A stretch of 64,000 bases of DNA from Herpetospermum pedunculosum (GCA_028017165.1 CM051526.1:61276274-61340273); one strand, 5' to 3'. Counted from the first letter of the stretch, positions 1 through 12,224 are shown. The notes: generated by a model from the sequence alone, not told the origin. A program made the numbers and translations.

Positions 1-3000
1 CAATCCCTATTGAAAACAGTTCCTCTGAATGGTCTTTTTTGTCTTCAACTCCAGCTATATCCAGATTATAGAATTCATCCTTTTCACCAGCACCATCGTC
101 TTTTCTTTCACGAGCATCAACTGGAAGGCAAACTTGCACTGTGTCCTCCGAAGTTCTTCCACATGCTCCTGCCTTGCTCTCATCATCAGCTAGAAGAACC
201 TCACCTATCCCAACTTCATTTTCATCAACATTACCTGTTGGTGCAGCCATGGACTTCTCCTCGAACAAGACTTCTGTAACATTTTCAGAAAGATTATCAA
301 GAGAATTCTTGGAAGGGGCCACTGGTTCAACTTCTGGAGAAAAGGAGGCAGAGGGAATGCTATCTATCCCAAAATTTGCAGCATCACTCAAGGTTTTACT
401 CTTATCGTGCTTTTCATTTTCACCGTGTATACCTTCAATCTGAGCTGCATTATCTTGTTGAATGGGAATTTCTTCAGTTTCCTGGCCGCACTTTCGAAAA
501 CAATCAGCTTTCACATCAACCGATACATTGTTGCCTCCACTCTCTGGTTTTTGCCTACTTTCCACAGTTTTCGTGTCAAAAGAAGCTACTTCGGAGGCTT
601 GATCAAATGGCTCTGCCTGCAAAGTAGAATAACTCTCCTCGGGAATGGGATCCTTAAAATTGTCTTCCAAACCACCGACTCCTTCAACACAATTGGTTAA
701 TTTAACTTCCTTATGGTCCTTTGAATCTTCAACCAAAGCCTGTGTTAATTTAACTTCCTTATGGTCCTTTGAATCTTCAACCAAAGCCTCAGGACCGTCT
801 ACAGCGTTTAATTCACTTGACACAGAAGGCAGATGCACATTGTCATTCTCTTCTTTTATTTTATCAGTCTCTTGTAAGTTGTTAGAACTGCAAGACTCTA
901 GTTCTTTTCGAGCATCAGACGTCACGTGAGTCAAGTCAATGGGTTTAACGTCTGAAACAACAACACTTGGGGGCGTTTCAGAATGGACGGACATGTCATT
1001 GACAGCCAATGATTGAAGAGTTACATTATGTGCAAAAGGCTCTGTAGGTATCTCAATGGTTTCTTCCATCTTCGGTTCTGGCTCAGATTTATCATCATCC
1101 ATTTTTCCAGATGATGCTGTGATTTCTGCTAAGTTCTTACACAAGCCAAAGTCCTCATTCTTCTTTTCATCACATCTTCTACCAGGAGATGGTAAGGAGC
1201 ATTGAGGAACATGCAGAGCAGGTATTATTGTTTCGGGTTCAATCGGATACAAGTCGCTTGCAATAGTAGTATTCATATGATCATTGGGGAGAACCACTGA
1301 ATCCCCAGTTCTAATGTTGGTTTCAAGATTCACACATTCTTGATTAATTTTGGTTTCCTGCTCAGTTCCTGACTGAATGATAGTAGCTTCTGAAACAACT
1401 GAAATTTCCACCTTTCGGTTTTCAGTTGAAGAACTTGACGATGGAGTTCCAAAATCAGTATCAAGATTCACAAGTTCTTGATCAACTATGGTTTCCTGCT
1501 CATTTCCTGACCGATCGATAGCAGTTTCTGCAACTAAATTTTCAACTTTTTTATTTTCAGTTGCAGAGCTTGACAATGTAGTTCCAGAGTCAGTCTCGAG
1601 AATCACAAATTCTTGATGAATTTTGCTTTTCTGCTCACTTCCTGACTGATTGATAGTAGTTTCTGCAATAATTGAATTTTCCACTATTCGGTTTTCAGTT
1701 GAAGAGGTTGACCATTAAACAACATCGAAGTATTATACAAACATAAATTGTACAAATTTCAAAGAACATGAAGTAGGACTGGATTTCTCAATCAGTAAAT
1801 GAAATAACATTTTATGTCGAAGAAACGAAATAGGTCTTCTCCACTCTGATCACACTATTAGAAACTCGGCACAATATGTTGCATGAAGGATGAGCTTATA
1901 TACTTATTAGTCCTTTCTTGCAGTGATTCAAATCTTTTATTTTTCAATTATTCCTTTCTAATTAATGTTATTGCTCACTTTAAATATTTCACAAGAGCTG
2001 ATATTTTCAATCCTTCAATGGCAAAGGTAGTCCAAGAATACACAATATTTGGAAGAAAACACATACCTAAAAGATTAACAGGAAATCAAAATTATGAAAC
2101 TGACCAACTATAAATAGCTAATAATATGACCAGACAAGGGAAAAAGAACAAAAGATTAGTTGTCCCCAACATTAAACTTACCAAGGACTTCTCTGTCTTT
2201 CAAAGTTTGGGAGCTATCCTCCGCCACCATCTTCGAGGAGCTAACCGAATCCAAAGCATCTCCCGCAAATTTGTCTGGTCCTACGCCCTCCGAAAACTCT
2301 GCAACAGCATCCGAAAATACTTCATCTTCAGATTCCTTTGATTTTTTCTTTATTCCATCGACACCCTTATCACCGCAACTCCCTCCCAAGACTTTTGGAC
2401 CTAAGCAGCATTTACTGACATAATTAAAAACACCTTAAGGCACAGAATTTTTCATTATCACAGGCCCCTCCTTGCCAACAGAAAAAAGAAAGAAGAGATA
2501 AAAGCAAGCAAAAAAGACAGAGAAAGTGAGATAAATGTAACTTTAAAGAGAACCCACAGAATAACTTTTTAGCTTTAAATCCTACTTTGGTCCATGAACT
2601 TTCCTACTTTAATCCCTAAAACTTTCAAATATTCTGTTTCATTCCCTCAACTTTTAATTATTCTCTTTTTATCCCCAAAATTTCCAAGCTATTTGAGTCA
2701 TCATCATTAATTTTCATTCACTAATCATTTAACAAGAACATAAATTCATTTGAAAATCCAACACCTACTTTAATCCCTAAACTTTAAACTATTCTGTTTC
2801 ATTCCCTCAACTTTTAGTTATTCTGTTCTTATCTCTAAATTTTCCAAGTTATTTGAGTCGTTCTCATTAACTTTCACTAATCATCATTTAACAAGAACAT
2901 AAATCCATTTAAATATCCTAACCTAACCTACTATTTGCCCCAGTTGACACCTATTGATCAAGTCAATAAACAAAAGATATTAAGAACTAGAATTGTCTTC

Positions 3001-3783
3001 TTATCCAGAGTTCAAGACTACCAAAGAAGAATTGAAAATCTACAAACCAAAAAAGAACAAAACAATAAAGTTCAGAGAAAAAAAAAATTAAACCCAACTT
3101 TCACAAAACCTATAAAAGAACATAGAGTAAAGAAGAGACTTCTCACTGGAGCTTTTCTGATCGCCATCATCATCTGAAGTAGTCAAAATAGTGTTGGCCT
3201 CAGACGCAACAAACTTGAACCCTTCAATTGTTCCACAAACCCTCTTGTGAGCACGCCTATGTTTGGCACTCGGATGAGGGTTTGGAAAGGACCATCCACA
3301 TTTGTTGCAAACATGAACTCCATGGCTCTCTTGCCCTACAAAACCAAACAAAAACGCTAAATCACAAACAATTTCTAAAAACCAAAAAACCCCAAATCCA
3401 CAAAGAAAACAGAAAAACAACCACAAATCACCAAGCCAAGATTCCATCCCCTAACTTCAACAAACAAGAAGCAACACAAAGAAACAAAAAAGAAAACAGA
3501 ACAAAAGCCTTAATCACAAACAATTTCCTAAACCCACAAAACCCCAAATGCCCAAATCCACAAAGAAAACAGAAAACAACCACAACCCAACAAAACCCTT
3601 AATCACAAACAATTTCCAAAACCCACAAAAACCCAAATGCCCAAATCCACAAGGAAAACAATAAACAACCACAAATCACCAAGCCAAGCCAAGATTCCAC
3701 CACCAACACAAAGAAACAAAAAAAGAAAACAGAACAAATCCCAAAAGTGTGGAGAACTACTTACTCTGATCTCGATGCTCCAT
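1..3783 (-). CDS. Large acidic protein with one N-terminal C2H2 zinc finger (3' end beyond window)
   Basis: I model four exons on the minus strand: 3783-3765, 3335-3147, 2400-2182 and 1683 to beyond position 1. All junctions are GT-AG and stay in phase, giving at least 703 codons. The start is ATG at 3783 in a 19-nt first exon. Residues about 16-36 form a classical C-x2-C-x12-H-x3-H finger (Cys16, Cys19, His32, His36) containing PNPHPSAKHRRAH. The third exon is Ser/Asp/Glu-rich. The last exon is one uninterrupted frame to the window edge, acidic and probably disordered, with three 45-aa degenerate repeats at its start and a perfect 16-codon tandem duplication near 708-790. A nucleic-acid-binding role is inferred from the finger only; I recognise the finger type from plant proteins of unknown function but no named gene. 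The weakest point is the acceptor at 1684-1685, which has a poor pyrimidine tract. Confidence 0.5.
1381..1715 (-). repeat. Three 45-codon repeats inside the zinc-finger gene
   Basis: A unit of about 135 bp, marked by the recurring peptide STENRKVE and the phrase SGNEQE, occurs near 1424, 1560 and 1697. The outermost copy straddles the intron 3 acceptor, so the intron end is itself made of repeat sequence. A separate 48-bp exact duplication encoding ALVEDSKDHKEVKLT lies at about 693-790. Confidence 0.5.
2603..2925. repeat. 161-bp tandem duplication in intron 2 of the zinc-finger gene
   Basis: Two diverged copies, beginning at the CCTACTTTAATCCC phrase near 2603 and near 2764, lie inside the intron at 2401-3146. 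No protein signal is seen in them. Confidence 0.5.
3360..3720. repeat. A/C-rich tandem repeats in intron 1 of the zinc-finger gene
   Basis: A unit of about 89 bp containing AATCACAAACAATTTCC and CCCAAATCCACAA recurs at about 3360, 3512 and 3601. The reading frames crossing it are low-complexity and not credible proteins. Confidence 0.5.
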
Positions 3784-4220
3784 TTCTAAAAGAAGCAGAA
3801 TGGAGGTGATGAAAAAAGGGAGTTAGTAGTTGACTAAGAAGGAAAGGAGAGAAATGGGAATGAATCATTCATTCATTCATTCGTTTGGAAGAATGGGGGA
3901 AATGGGAATTCATTCATTGATTTATTTGTTTTGATTCAAAAGAGATGAAGAAAAATAAGGGGGAAATTGGATAAAAAGTCTGATGATGGTGGTGGGGTTT
4001 AGAAGAAAAGGGGTTGCGGTCAGTGCAAAACAGTGAGAGTGACTAGCCTACAAAAGCCTTTGCTGTTGGAGGACTCATTGTCTGCATCCGACTCTACAGA
4101 AGCCCTTGTGGAATCGTCTTCTCCAAGGGGGGCCACGTTTTGTCTGACAAGTCCGGCCGTACGTGTGCGTGTTTTTTTGTTCGTACGACCACACACCCCA
4201 AACAATTTTTTTTTTTTTTA
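3784..4220 (-). promoter_or_regulatory. 5' flank of the zinc-finger gene
   Basis: This stretch upstream of the ATG holds a short ATTC microsatellite near 3866 and a more GC-rich part at 4020-4200. I see no convincing TATA box. The open frames on both strands at 4020-4220 overlap each other and match nothing I know, so I treat the stretch as promoter and 5' UTR. Purely positional inference. Confidence 0.5.
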
Positions 4221-4738
4221 GTGTTGCAATCCGTCCGTTTATTGTTAAATTATCGTTTTATTAGGTTTCACACGTGAATAAAGAATGACAAACTTGTCAT
4301 CAGTAAATTTGAAAAAGAAAAAAAAGACGTGTAGATTTTTTTTTCTCGTTCAACCCTATTCTTTTAAGATTCGTGAAGTAAACATTGTTGGCATTTTATG
4401 AGTCGTAGCGTCTGAAAAAATTCTTTCATACTCACGTGTGAATCACACATGTGAAGTCGTGAAGTCCAACAAAGTACAAATGAGTGATTTATCAAATTAA
4501 AAGTTGAAAAGTATGAATAGATAAAAAATAGTTGAGTTAATTTTTTCAAAATTATATATCTATTTTTATATTTTTTTTTTTTAATTCAATAATTTCGGTG
4601 TGAATGATAGAACGGTAAAATAAAACCATGTGTAAAGTTGATAAATAATTATGTAAATATTGGAAGGTTTAAATTTTATATGGTGTCTAAACTTTTAACT
4701 TTATTTTATTTTAGTCTTATTTTTATATATAATTTTAT
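4221..4738. other. AT-rich intergenic DNA
   Basis: No gene, RNA or clear element is seen here apart from poly-T runs. Confidence 0.5.
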
Positions 4739-5060
4739 GGGAAATTGTAATAGATGTCAATTTAGAATAAGATAATTAAAAATATAGCATGTTTTTAAAA
4801 AAATTGCGGATATAGCAATTTCTATCGTTGATATCTTATGGCTGATAGAAGTCTATCGCTGATCACCTCAGCTTTTTATAGATTTTTGTTAGTGATAATA
4901 ATCTATCAGTAATAATAGTCTATCACTGATAGAAGTCTATCAGTGATATGATAAAGTCTCAGTGATAGAAACGGATTTTTTTGTCATATTTGCAAAACAT
5001 TTTAAAGTTTACTAAATTTGCAATTAGTTTGGGCCTGATTGCTATTTGTGCAACCAGCCC
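4739..5060 (+). mobile_element. MULE-type MITE, tetO-like family, copy A
   Basis: The 322-bp element begins GGGAAATTGTAATAG and ends CAACCAGCCC. It is flanked by a perfect 9-bp duplication TAATTTTAT (4730-4738 and 5061-5069), the size expected of Mutator-like elements. The interior holds several copies of the palindrome CTATCASTGATAG and no coding frame. Copies B, C and D lie at 7412, 31436 and 39986. Confidence 0.5.
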
Positions 5061-5406
5061 TAATTTTATTTTATTTTTAGTCTTTTAAGATTTTAAAATA
5101 TCTATTTTATTGTATAAACTTCTATTTTTATTATATTGTCCATAAATATTCAAAATATATACTTTAATTCCCAAACTATAAAACAAATAACTATTTTAAT
5201 TCTAGGCTAATTGTTATTTTGTCATTGGTTATTTAATAGATGAATAATGTGATTTCAAATATGTGTATTACATAGGCTAGCTTGAGAAGAAGCATTGGGT
5301 AAAGTACTTGGAAATAAAGATAATTAAAAATATATGAAAATTGGTAAAATTATATTAAAAAAATGTTAAATTACAAATTTAGTGCTTCAATTTAAGAGTT
5401 TACTAA

Positions 5407-6240
5407 GGGGCTGTTTGGCCCCCGAGTTGGGTAGGGTGGGGTGGGCTTAAATAGCCCACCCCATGTTTGGAGCCCCAACTATATAAGTTGGGGCTGGGGG
5501 TTATTATAACCCCCGGTTTGCTACAGTGTTTACTGTAGCAGTTCTACAGTAACACTGTAGCAACTCTACAATTTTTTTTTTTTTTTTTTTCATTAATTTT
5601 TTCGGGTTTTCTTCTCTCTTTGTTTTTTTTTCTATTTTTTCCACTCAATTTACCGATTTTTTCTCTCTCTTTGTCTTCCTCACCTCACGATTTTTTATCT
5701 TCCATTTCATCCTAAATTTCTCTCTTCACCGAACCTGTCGATTGTTTGTGATTTCCTAAATAATATTTATTTTTTTAACTTTTAAAAAATTAATATGTAA
5801 TATACATTTAACTATACAAATATAACAAAATGTTCTAGAAAAAAAAATAAACTAACATAAACACATATTTCAAACTCCATGTTAAAGAAAACTGTATTAT
5901 TTCTCTCTCCATTGTTGTCGATTATTTGTAATTTTCTAAATAATATTTATTTTCTTAATTTTTAAAAAATTAATATGTAATATGCATTTAACTATATAAA
6001 AACAACAAAAAGTTGTAGAAAATAAATAAACTAACATAAACACATATTTCAAACTTCATGTTAAAGAAAACTGTATTTTAAACCCACACTATACAACTCT
6101 GCACCCCAAACACAGACTTACTAAACCCAGACTATACAATGCACCCCAAACACAGACTATTATAACCCACAGATTATTATAACCCACCAACTATAATAAC
6201 CCACCAACTATAATAACCCACCCTGCGCCCCAAACGCCCC
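5407..6240. mobile_element. Harbinger-like MITE (834 bp)
   Basis: Terminal sequences GGGGCTGTTTGGCCCC and, inverted, GGGGCGTTTGGGGCG are flanked by TAA on both sides (5404-5406 and 6241-6243), fitting PIF/Harbinger. The subterminal parts are GGTGGGTTATTATAA-rich. The interior has a diverged direct duplication of about 175 bp (near 5738-5900 and 5920-6075). There is no transposase. Confidence 0.5.
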
Positions 6241-6243
6241 TAA

Positions 6244-6989
6244 GTCATCATGAAAACCTTAAGACTATAAAAGCTGAGAACGAATGTAATTATTGATGGC
6301 CACTTAGAAATTAATTTCCTACTAGTTTTTTGACAACTAAACTTGAGGCTAATAGTTGCGTGAACGTCTAATAAATCTCTAAAGTTTTTTTTTTTCTTTT
6401 TTTGTCTAATTGGTCCCTAAAATTTAAAAGCGTGTAACGGATCATTGAACTTTCAATTTTATCTCTAAAAGGTTATATCTTATTAGACAAATTTTAAAGG
6501 TTAATTTGTAAGTTTAGTTTATGAACTTTGATGTTTGTGTTGTGTTTAATAGGACAAACTTAAAAAAATATTTAATATGTATTTGAATTTTCAATTTGAT
6601 ATCTAATATGGATTTCAACTTTAAAAAAATATCAAATAAGTCTCATAAATCTTAAATGTTGTGTCCAATAGTCACTACCATATTTTTTTTAAGGAAAAAA
6701 ATAACAAAACAATTAGGCATATTAAACTTTCAATTTCGTATCAAATAATTTTGTGAATTTAAAAATAAGTCAAATAGACCAAGGATCTACTAGACACAAA
6801 ATTCAAAGTTCAAGGACATATTTGACACAAACCTGAAGGTTTAGGGACTAAATTTATAATTTAACAATTTTTAAAATTAACAAATCTATTACACACAAAA
6901 TTGAAAGATCAGAGTTCTATTACACAATTTTTTTTTGTCCACTAATTTGTACGTTAGAGACATGTTAAACACAAAAAATTGGAAGTTTA
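6244..6989. other. AT-rich intergenic DNA with a recurring degenerate phrase
   Basis: Variants of the phrase TAGACACAAAATTGAAAG recur here and again at about 16190-16500, suggesting a very old repeat. No gene is seen. Confidence 0.5.
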
Positions 6990-7352
6990 GGCCCCGATAA
7001 CCATTTGATTTTTTGTTTTTGGTTTTTGAAAACTAAGCCTATAAACAATACATTCACGTGCGAATTCTTTGGTTGTCTTATCTATCTTTTCAAGTGTTTC
7101 CAAAATTCAAGCAAAAAATTGGAAACAAAAAAACAAAGCTTTCAAAATTTTGTTTTTGTTTTTTAAATTTGGGTAAGAGTTGTAATGTTTCCTTAACAAA
7201 GATGAAAGTCATCGTAAAAATTCATATGTAGATGTATTGTTTATAGAACAAAGATGAAAGTCACGGTAGAAATTCATATGTAGATGTATTGTTTATAGGC
7301 TTAATTTTCAAAAACCAAAAAACTAAAAACCAAATTGTTATCAATCGGGGCT
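6990..7352. mobile_element. Harbinger-like MITE with TTA target duplication
   Basis: Ends GGCCCCGATAACCATTTG and the inverse of CAATTGTTATCAATCGGGGC-like sequence are flanked by TTA (6987-6989 and 7353-7355). It contains a 53-bp direct duplication around AAAGATGAAAGTCA. A related element sits in the glucanase first intron at 47076-47378. Confidence 0.5.
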
Positions 7353-7411
7353 TTAGAGATTTATTAGACACTTTAAAGTTTAAAAAATTATTAGACATAG
7401 AATAAAAAGTT

Positions 7412-7694
7412 GGGTTGGTTGCACAAATAGCAATCATGCCCAAACTAATTGCAAATTTAGCAAACTTTAAAATGTTTTACAGATGGCAAAAAAATCTGTT
7501 TCTATCACTGATAGACTTCTATCAGTGATAGACTATTATTACTGACAAAAATCTATAAAAAGTTGAGTGATCAGCGATAGACTTCTATCAACCATGAGAT
7601 ATCAGCGATAAAAATTGTCATATCCACAAAAAAATCGAAAACATGCTATATTTTTAATTATTTTATTCTAAATTGGCATCGGTTACAATTTTCC
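7412..7694 (-). mobile_element. MULE-type MITE, tetO-like family, copy B
   Basis: Inverted relative to copy A: it begins GGGTTGGTTGCACAAATAGC and ends near GTTACAATTTTCC. The 9-bp flanks TAAAAAGTT (7403-7411) and TAAAAAATT (7695-7703) differ at one base. It carries CTATCACTGATAG and CTATCAGTGATAG. Confidence 0.5.
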
Positions 7695-7703
7695 TAAAAA
7701 ATT

Positions 7704-7784
7704 TACCGATTTATTAGATATTTTTTAAACTTCGAAAAATTATCCCCACATCTTAAAATTTAGTTAATAAATTTGTAATTTAAC

Positions 7785-7819
<35 letters not shown>

Positions 7820-8480
7820 AATAAAATGCAAAATGGATCACATGTATGCATAGTAGAATAGGTATGCATAGATGAGAAGCATGATTTATTGGTTTAGTTG
7901 GAAACTTTAGGGTTCTGTCGAATCACATGCGGCTGTGAGGTGTCAAAGGTCCCCACCAGGGGACAAAAATATTAGTATTTATTTATTTGCAATCTAAATT
8001 TAAAGTGCTTTTCTATTATTATTATTATTGTTTTTTTTTATATATTATTATTATTATTATCATTATTTTAGTTATGATTCTTATGAAAAATTTGACAAAT
8101 CTCACCAACGAAGACACCACCTGAAAGAGATGTTTCTGGACTGTGAAGGTCAATTTAAAGCTTTAAACAAAAGAAAAAAATAACAATAAAATAAAATAAC
8201 AACTTTTTCTATTTTGTACCAAAAGTCCAATCAATGGAATTTTAAAAGAAAAAAAAAAGTCTTTTCTTTTTTCCTTTTTAAAAGCAAAGCAATGTCCTTT
8301 TAAAGTATTGAGATGTATTGTATACGAAGATTTAAATGTCACAGAAATATCGATAAATATTTATATTAAAATTAGTAACTCAACATTTTATACTCTTAAA
8401 TGAGTTAAAATACATTTATATTCACGGTAGGTTACATTTGTACGGTAGGATGGAAATGTCGATTCACCCCTCATCTCGAC
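7704..8480. other. AT-rich intergenic DNA with simple repeats
   Basis: Includes a (TA)n run near 7793-7816 and ATT-rich microsatellites near 8014-8065. No gene is seen. Confidence 0.5.
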
Positions 8481-9000
8481 AACACTTCATACATCATGCC
8501 GGTTGAGCTATGCTCGTATTGACAAAGCTTTACTTATTTTAAAAGTTAAATTTTTATTTCTATGGTTTGATAAAATCTCGCAAATAGTTTTTGTGGTCAT
8601 AAGCGAGTGCCTAAGGCCTCGACGTCGAGGACTACACGTGCGCTGTCAACCAAACCATCCCATGCAAGCCTACGTCTTCTACCGAGCTGCGTGCTCCAAC
8701 TTCCTCGACTTGGCTGCCATTGCCGACCTTTTCTAGGTTAGTTGCCTCAAAATGTCCCGACCCAACAACTTCTCTGGCTTCCAACGCCACTTTACCCTTC
8801 CTCTCCAGCCAACCTCTATTCGTTCCCATCACATGGTCCTGCAACTGTGTCAATGCTTTCGCGCCAATCTTTCGTACGGTCGAAAAGAAGAGAAAATGGC
8901 GAGGAGAGATCTTTCCAACCCTTGATCCCGTTTACTATCTAAACTCATTGGCCCACGACCCAACCGAATCCATTTGATAGATAATTTGAAAATTACATAA
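8481..9000. other. GC-richer stretch of unknown origin
   Basis: A stretch of about 400 bases (8590-8950) is clearly less AT-rich than its surroundings and is open in several frames on both strands. The frames share no recognisable motif and contradict one another. A minus-strand tRNA-like SINE fragment (GGTTGAGCTATGCTCG) lies at about 8500. It may be a decayed gene fragment or transposon interior. Confidence 0.5.
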
Positions 9001-9054
9001 ATCAAACGATAGAATTGCAAATATAGTGTTTTTTTTTGCAACAGATATTTTAAT

Positions 9055-9130
9055 TAAAGCGAGGATTGAACCCATGACTTTTTAGTCACGGGCACAACCT
9101 TATGCCAATTGAGCTTTGCTCGATTTAGCA
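9055..9130 (-). mobile_element. tRNA-derived SINE fragment
   Basis: On the minus strand it reads with an A-box-like AGCTCAATTGGCATAAGG and a B-box-like GGGTTCAATCC. It is the type of the other SINEs here, without a poly-A tail. Confidence 0.5.
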
Positions 9131-10280
9131 CAAATATAGTGTTTTGCAAATCACTTTAAGTGCAAAAATAATGTTTTTGCAATTACATTGTATTTTCCAT
9201 TTTGCAATTACAAGTGTATTATTCTTCGAGAAAGACAACAACAATACTTAGAAGACAAACAAAAAAAAAACATATTGTGACACAAAATTAGAGAAAAAAT
9301 ATGCTCTTAGTCTTTTTACTCCATCCTCATGAATATGAAAAGTATTAGGATCAAAATTCTCATTTGGCTCTCGAACATGAACCGCAACCACATTATCCCC
9401 TGTTTTCACCACCACCGCAAGCGATCAGATCATAATCTCTCTGCCGGAATTTGAAGAATTCAGGCCGACAATGATTCTTCTCTTCTTGGTCGCCGTCGAT
9501 TTGGGTCTGACAAGTGACAACATTTTTTTTTTGTTTAGGTGATCATTCGTCGCCGCAGATTTGGCCCTGGAGATTTCTATTACTTCAGACACTAGCTACA
9601 TTATTTCAACGTGAGGTATAAGTAGGAAGAGACTAAAAGCTAACCTTATCTTCATTAGTTCAGACACCAACTACGTTATTTCAATGTGAGGTATAAGTAG
9701 GAAGAGACTAAAATCTAACTTTTTTTAAAAAAAAATTATTTTTAGGATCAGAAAATAAAATCAGAGAGATTGAATCTTTCCTTCTTATAAATTTTGGGTT
9801 AGAAGAAAGAGGATAAATAATCACTAAATGAAGATTAGGGATGAGCGAGAAGAATTTTGTTGGAGAAAATGGGAGATATGAGAAGTTTTTTTTTTAAGAT
9901 AAAATTTTAAAATAAGAGTAGGAAGTTGGGAGGATAAAAAATGAATGAAAAGTGAGGAAGAGAGAAAATGAAAAAAGAAAAGAGACACAAAACTTAATTT
10001 TAAAAAAATGGGACATTGGTTAAAATGAGTTCCAAAAAATGGTCATTTATTATGAATTCCATTTACTTAACCTATATAGTGAGCTAAATACAAAAAACCA
10101 CTTCATTGACACATGAGTAGCTAACTTCCACGACTATTTATGAAGTTTTATCAAATTTTAGGGACAATCTTAACTTTTAACTTTTAAAATTACTGGAACT
10201 AAATTCTAACTTTTTCCAGGACCAAATTTGTAATTTAACCAATTTAAAAAATTAATCTTAATTATAAGAGTAGTTGGGTG
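9131..10280. other. Non-coding stretch with one short tandem duplication
   Basis: A 75-bp unit containing GAGGTATAAGTAGGAAGAG is duplicated at 9584-9725. The surrounding pyrimidine/purine-rich DNA resembles the interior of a non-autonomous transposon, but I cannot define ends. Confidence 0.5.
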
Positions 10281-10284
10281 TTTT

Positions 10285-10395
10285 TTTTTTACATGCAGAA
10301 TGAGGATTCGAACTTCTGATTTCTTGATCAATAATTCATATATATATATATATATTATGTCACTTATGTCACTTTAGTTATACTCATCTACCCTT
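10285..10395 (-). mobile_element. Degenerate SINE remnant
   Basis: GAGGATTCGAACTTCTGATT followed by a (TA)n run and TTAGTTATACTCATC reads as a decayed minus-strand tRNA-like unit. Low confidence. Confidence 0.5.
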
Positions 10396-10825
10396 AGTAA
10401 TTGACAATTTTGAATTGCATATTGAAGTTTTTAATTTGAGTAGGTACCCTTTAAATTCACAATATTGTGATTTTTCTTTGGAGAAAAATGATATTGTGAT
10501 TAAACCTTATTCATAATGGAATAGGGTTTGATTGAAGTATTGGAGGCATTTATTTGCAATAATTTTGGGGTGCCATAATTACTATAATTAAAAGTTTTGA
10601 AGTATAACACCGTTTATACTTTAAAGGCGACTCTTACAAATTTTGTTTATTTAAACATATGAAACAAATAATTTGCATTTGAAAGAATTCTATTTTGTGA
10701 TAACATATGACTTCCGGTTAATGTAACATAAATATTTGTGATTACAATCGGAATATCTATACCGATATGAATCTAGCTCAACAATAATTTAACATGTATT
10801 TCTAGTAAAAAAAAATCATACATTG

Positions 10826-11753
10826 CCAAACCGAACATAGCTCAATTGACATAAGGTTGTGCCTTTGACTAAATGACCATTTGGTTGACGTTTTTGAGAA
10901 TGTGCATGAGGATGGGAATGACTTTCTGATGGTCATTCTCACGTTTAGTTGACGTCTTAAAATTTAGCCCAAGCATCAAAAGTATGGCTTTCCGGTGACC
11001 TCCGTCTTAGACGACTTTCTCCGAAAGTCATGGTGATGTCTTGTCCAGGTATGTTATCTTCTTCCCATTGATTTTTTTTTTTTAAAATCTTCTTCTTCAT
11101 TTTTTTTTTTTTTTACAACGTTTCTTCTTCATAAGTTTATTATTATTATTTTTTTGTTTAAATCAATTCCAAACTCTGATTTCAAGTTTGTGTTTGTGTT
11201 TGAGTTTTTTTTTTTTTTTTTTTGTTTTGTTAAATTCATTCCAATCTCTGAGAGGTCTGTGTAAATTTTTTTTTTTGTTAAATCGATTTTAGTAGCTTCT
11301 TGATTTAAAATGAACCAGAATCGCATAGGTAGCTGTGCGATAGCTATGCGATCGCACACCAACCTATGCGATCACATAGGTTGTCAAGTATCACACACCA
11401 ACCTATGTTTAGTAATCAATGATAGATTATATTTAGTTTTTGAATTATATAACATTTATCATTAGTTCTTCAATTTTATTATTGTATTAATTAATTAATT
11501 AGAATAAAAAATTTGTATAATTTTAAATACCTTTCGTTGAACATAATTATTAAGATTTATTGTTAAATAAAATAAACAACAATTAATTATTTAAAATTTA
11601 TTTGCAAATCTGATGATCATGCAACATCCAACACAGATCTCAAACATTTCATTTTCAGGCATCTCCTATTTTCAGTCATCTGCAAATCTTTAAACTAAAC
11701 GACCCCTAAGAGGTCATGGTTCAATCCTCACATTAAATAAAATACTGTTGCAA

Positions 11754-11760
<7 letters not shown>
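10826..11760 (+). mobile_element. SINE split by a MITE
   Basis: The left half (10826-10872) ends in TTTGACTAA and the right half (11710-11760) resumes with GAGGTCATGGTTCAATCC and a poly-A tail. Joined at TAA, the halves match the layout of intact family members such as 27640-27735. The 834-bp insert is annotated separately. Confidence 0.5.
10873..11706. mobile_element. Harbinger-like MITE inserted in a SINE
   Basis: Flanked by TAA (10870-10872 and 11707-11709). Ends ATGACCATTTGGTTGACG and, inverted, GGGGTCGTTTAGTTTAA are weakly similar. The surrounding SINE gives the empty-site structure. It contains short palindromic ATGCGATCRCA motifs near 11340-11400 and no transposase. Confidence 0.5.

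Positions 11761-11800
<40 letters not shown>
11761..11800. repeat. (TA)n microsatellite
   Basis: About 19 TA units directly after the poly-A tail of the split SINE. Confidence 0.5.
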
Positions 11801-11803
<3 letters not shown>

Positions 11804-12224
11804 CAAAAATATCAATTATTTGAAGTGAATTATTCACGTCATCTATTGAAGTTACAATTATTAATTTATGATTGTTGCCGACATAACTTTATAGTAATTG
11901 ATACATACTCTCCTGATTAGATGTTCAAATCATCATGTCCCACCTTGTTGTACTAAACAAAATTATTTATGATGGTTTGTTATTTTTCTTTTAACAAAAA
12001 TCAAGGAAATAGACTTTTTCTTATTTCTTAAATATTAATTGTCCTTTTAAAAAAAAAAAAATATATTAATTGTCATATTAGAAATGAAGGACCTCCCTAA
12101 AGAGTAGACACGTGTATTTGAAAGAAAGCAACAAAAAAGAGAAAAGAGGGTGAGGGAGAGGGAGGTCATTTTTCTCTTTGACTAATTAATTCCCAATTAT
12201 GGAAGAAATTCTCATAAGGTAGTT

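Noticed and set aside
10..929. Plus-strand frames across the first kilobase
   Set aside because: They are antisense to the long minus-strand exon, which is open throughout and joins in phase to the zinc-finger exons.
3228..3602. Frame rich in N, K and T on the plus strand
   Set aside because: It runs antisense to exon 2 and through A/C-rich intron repeats; low complexity.
4739..5060. tetO-like palindromes as evidence of bacterial DNA or vector contamination
   Set aside because: The motifs sit inside a plant MITE with 9-bp target duplications found four times; no tet gene or vector sequence is nearby.
8503..9041. Several overlapping frames in a GC-richer patch
   Set aside because: Frames on both strands conflict and none has a domain or family motif.
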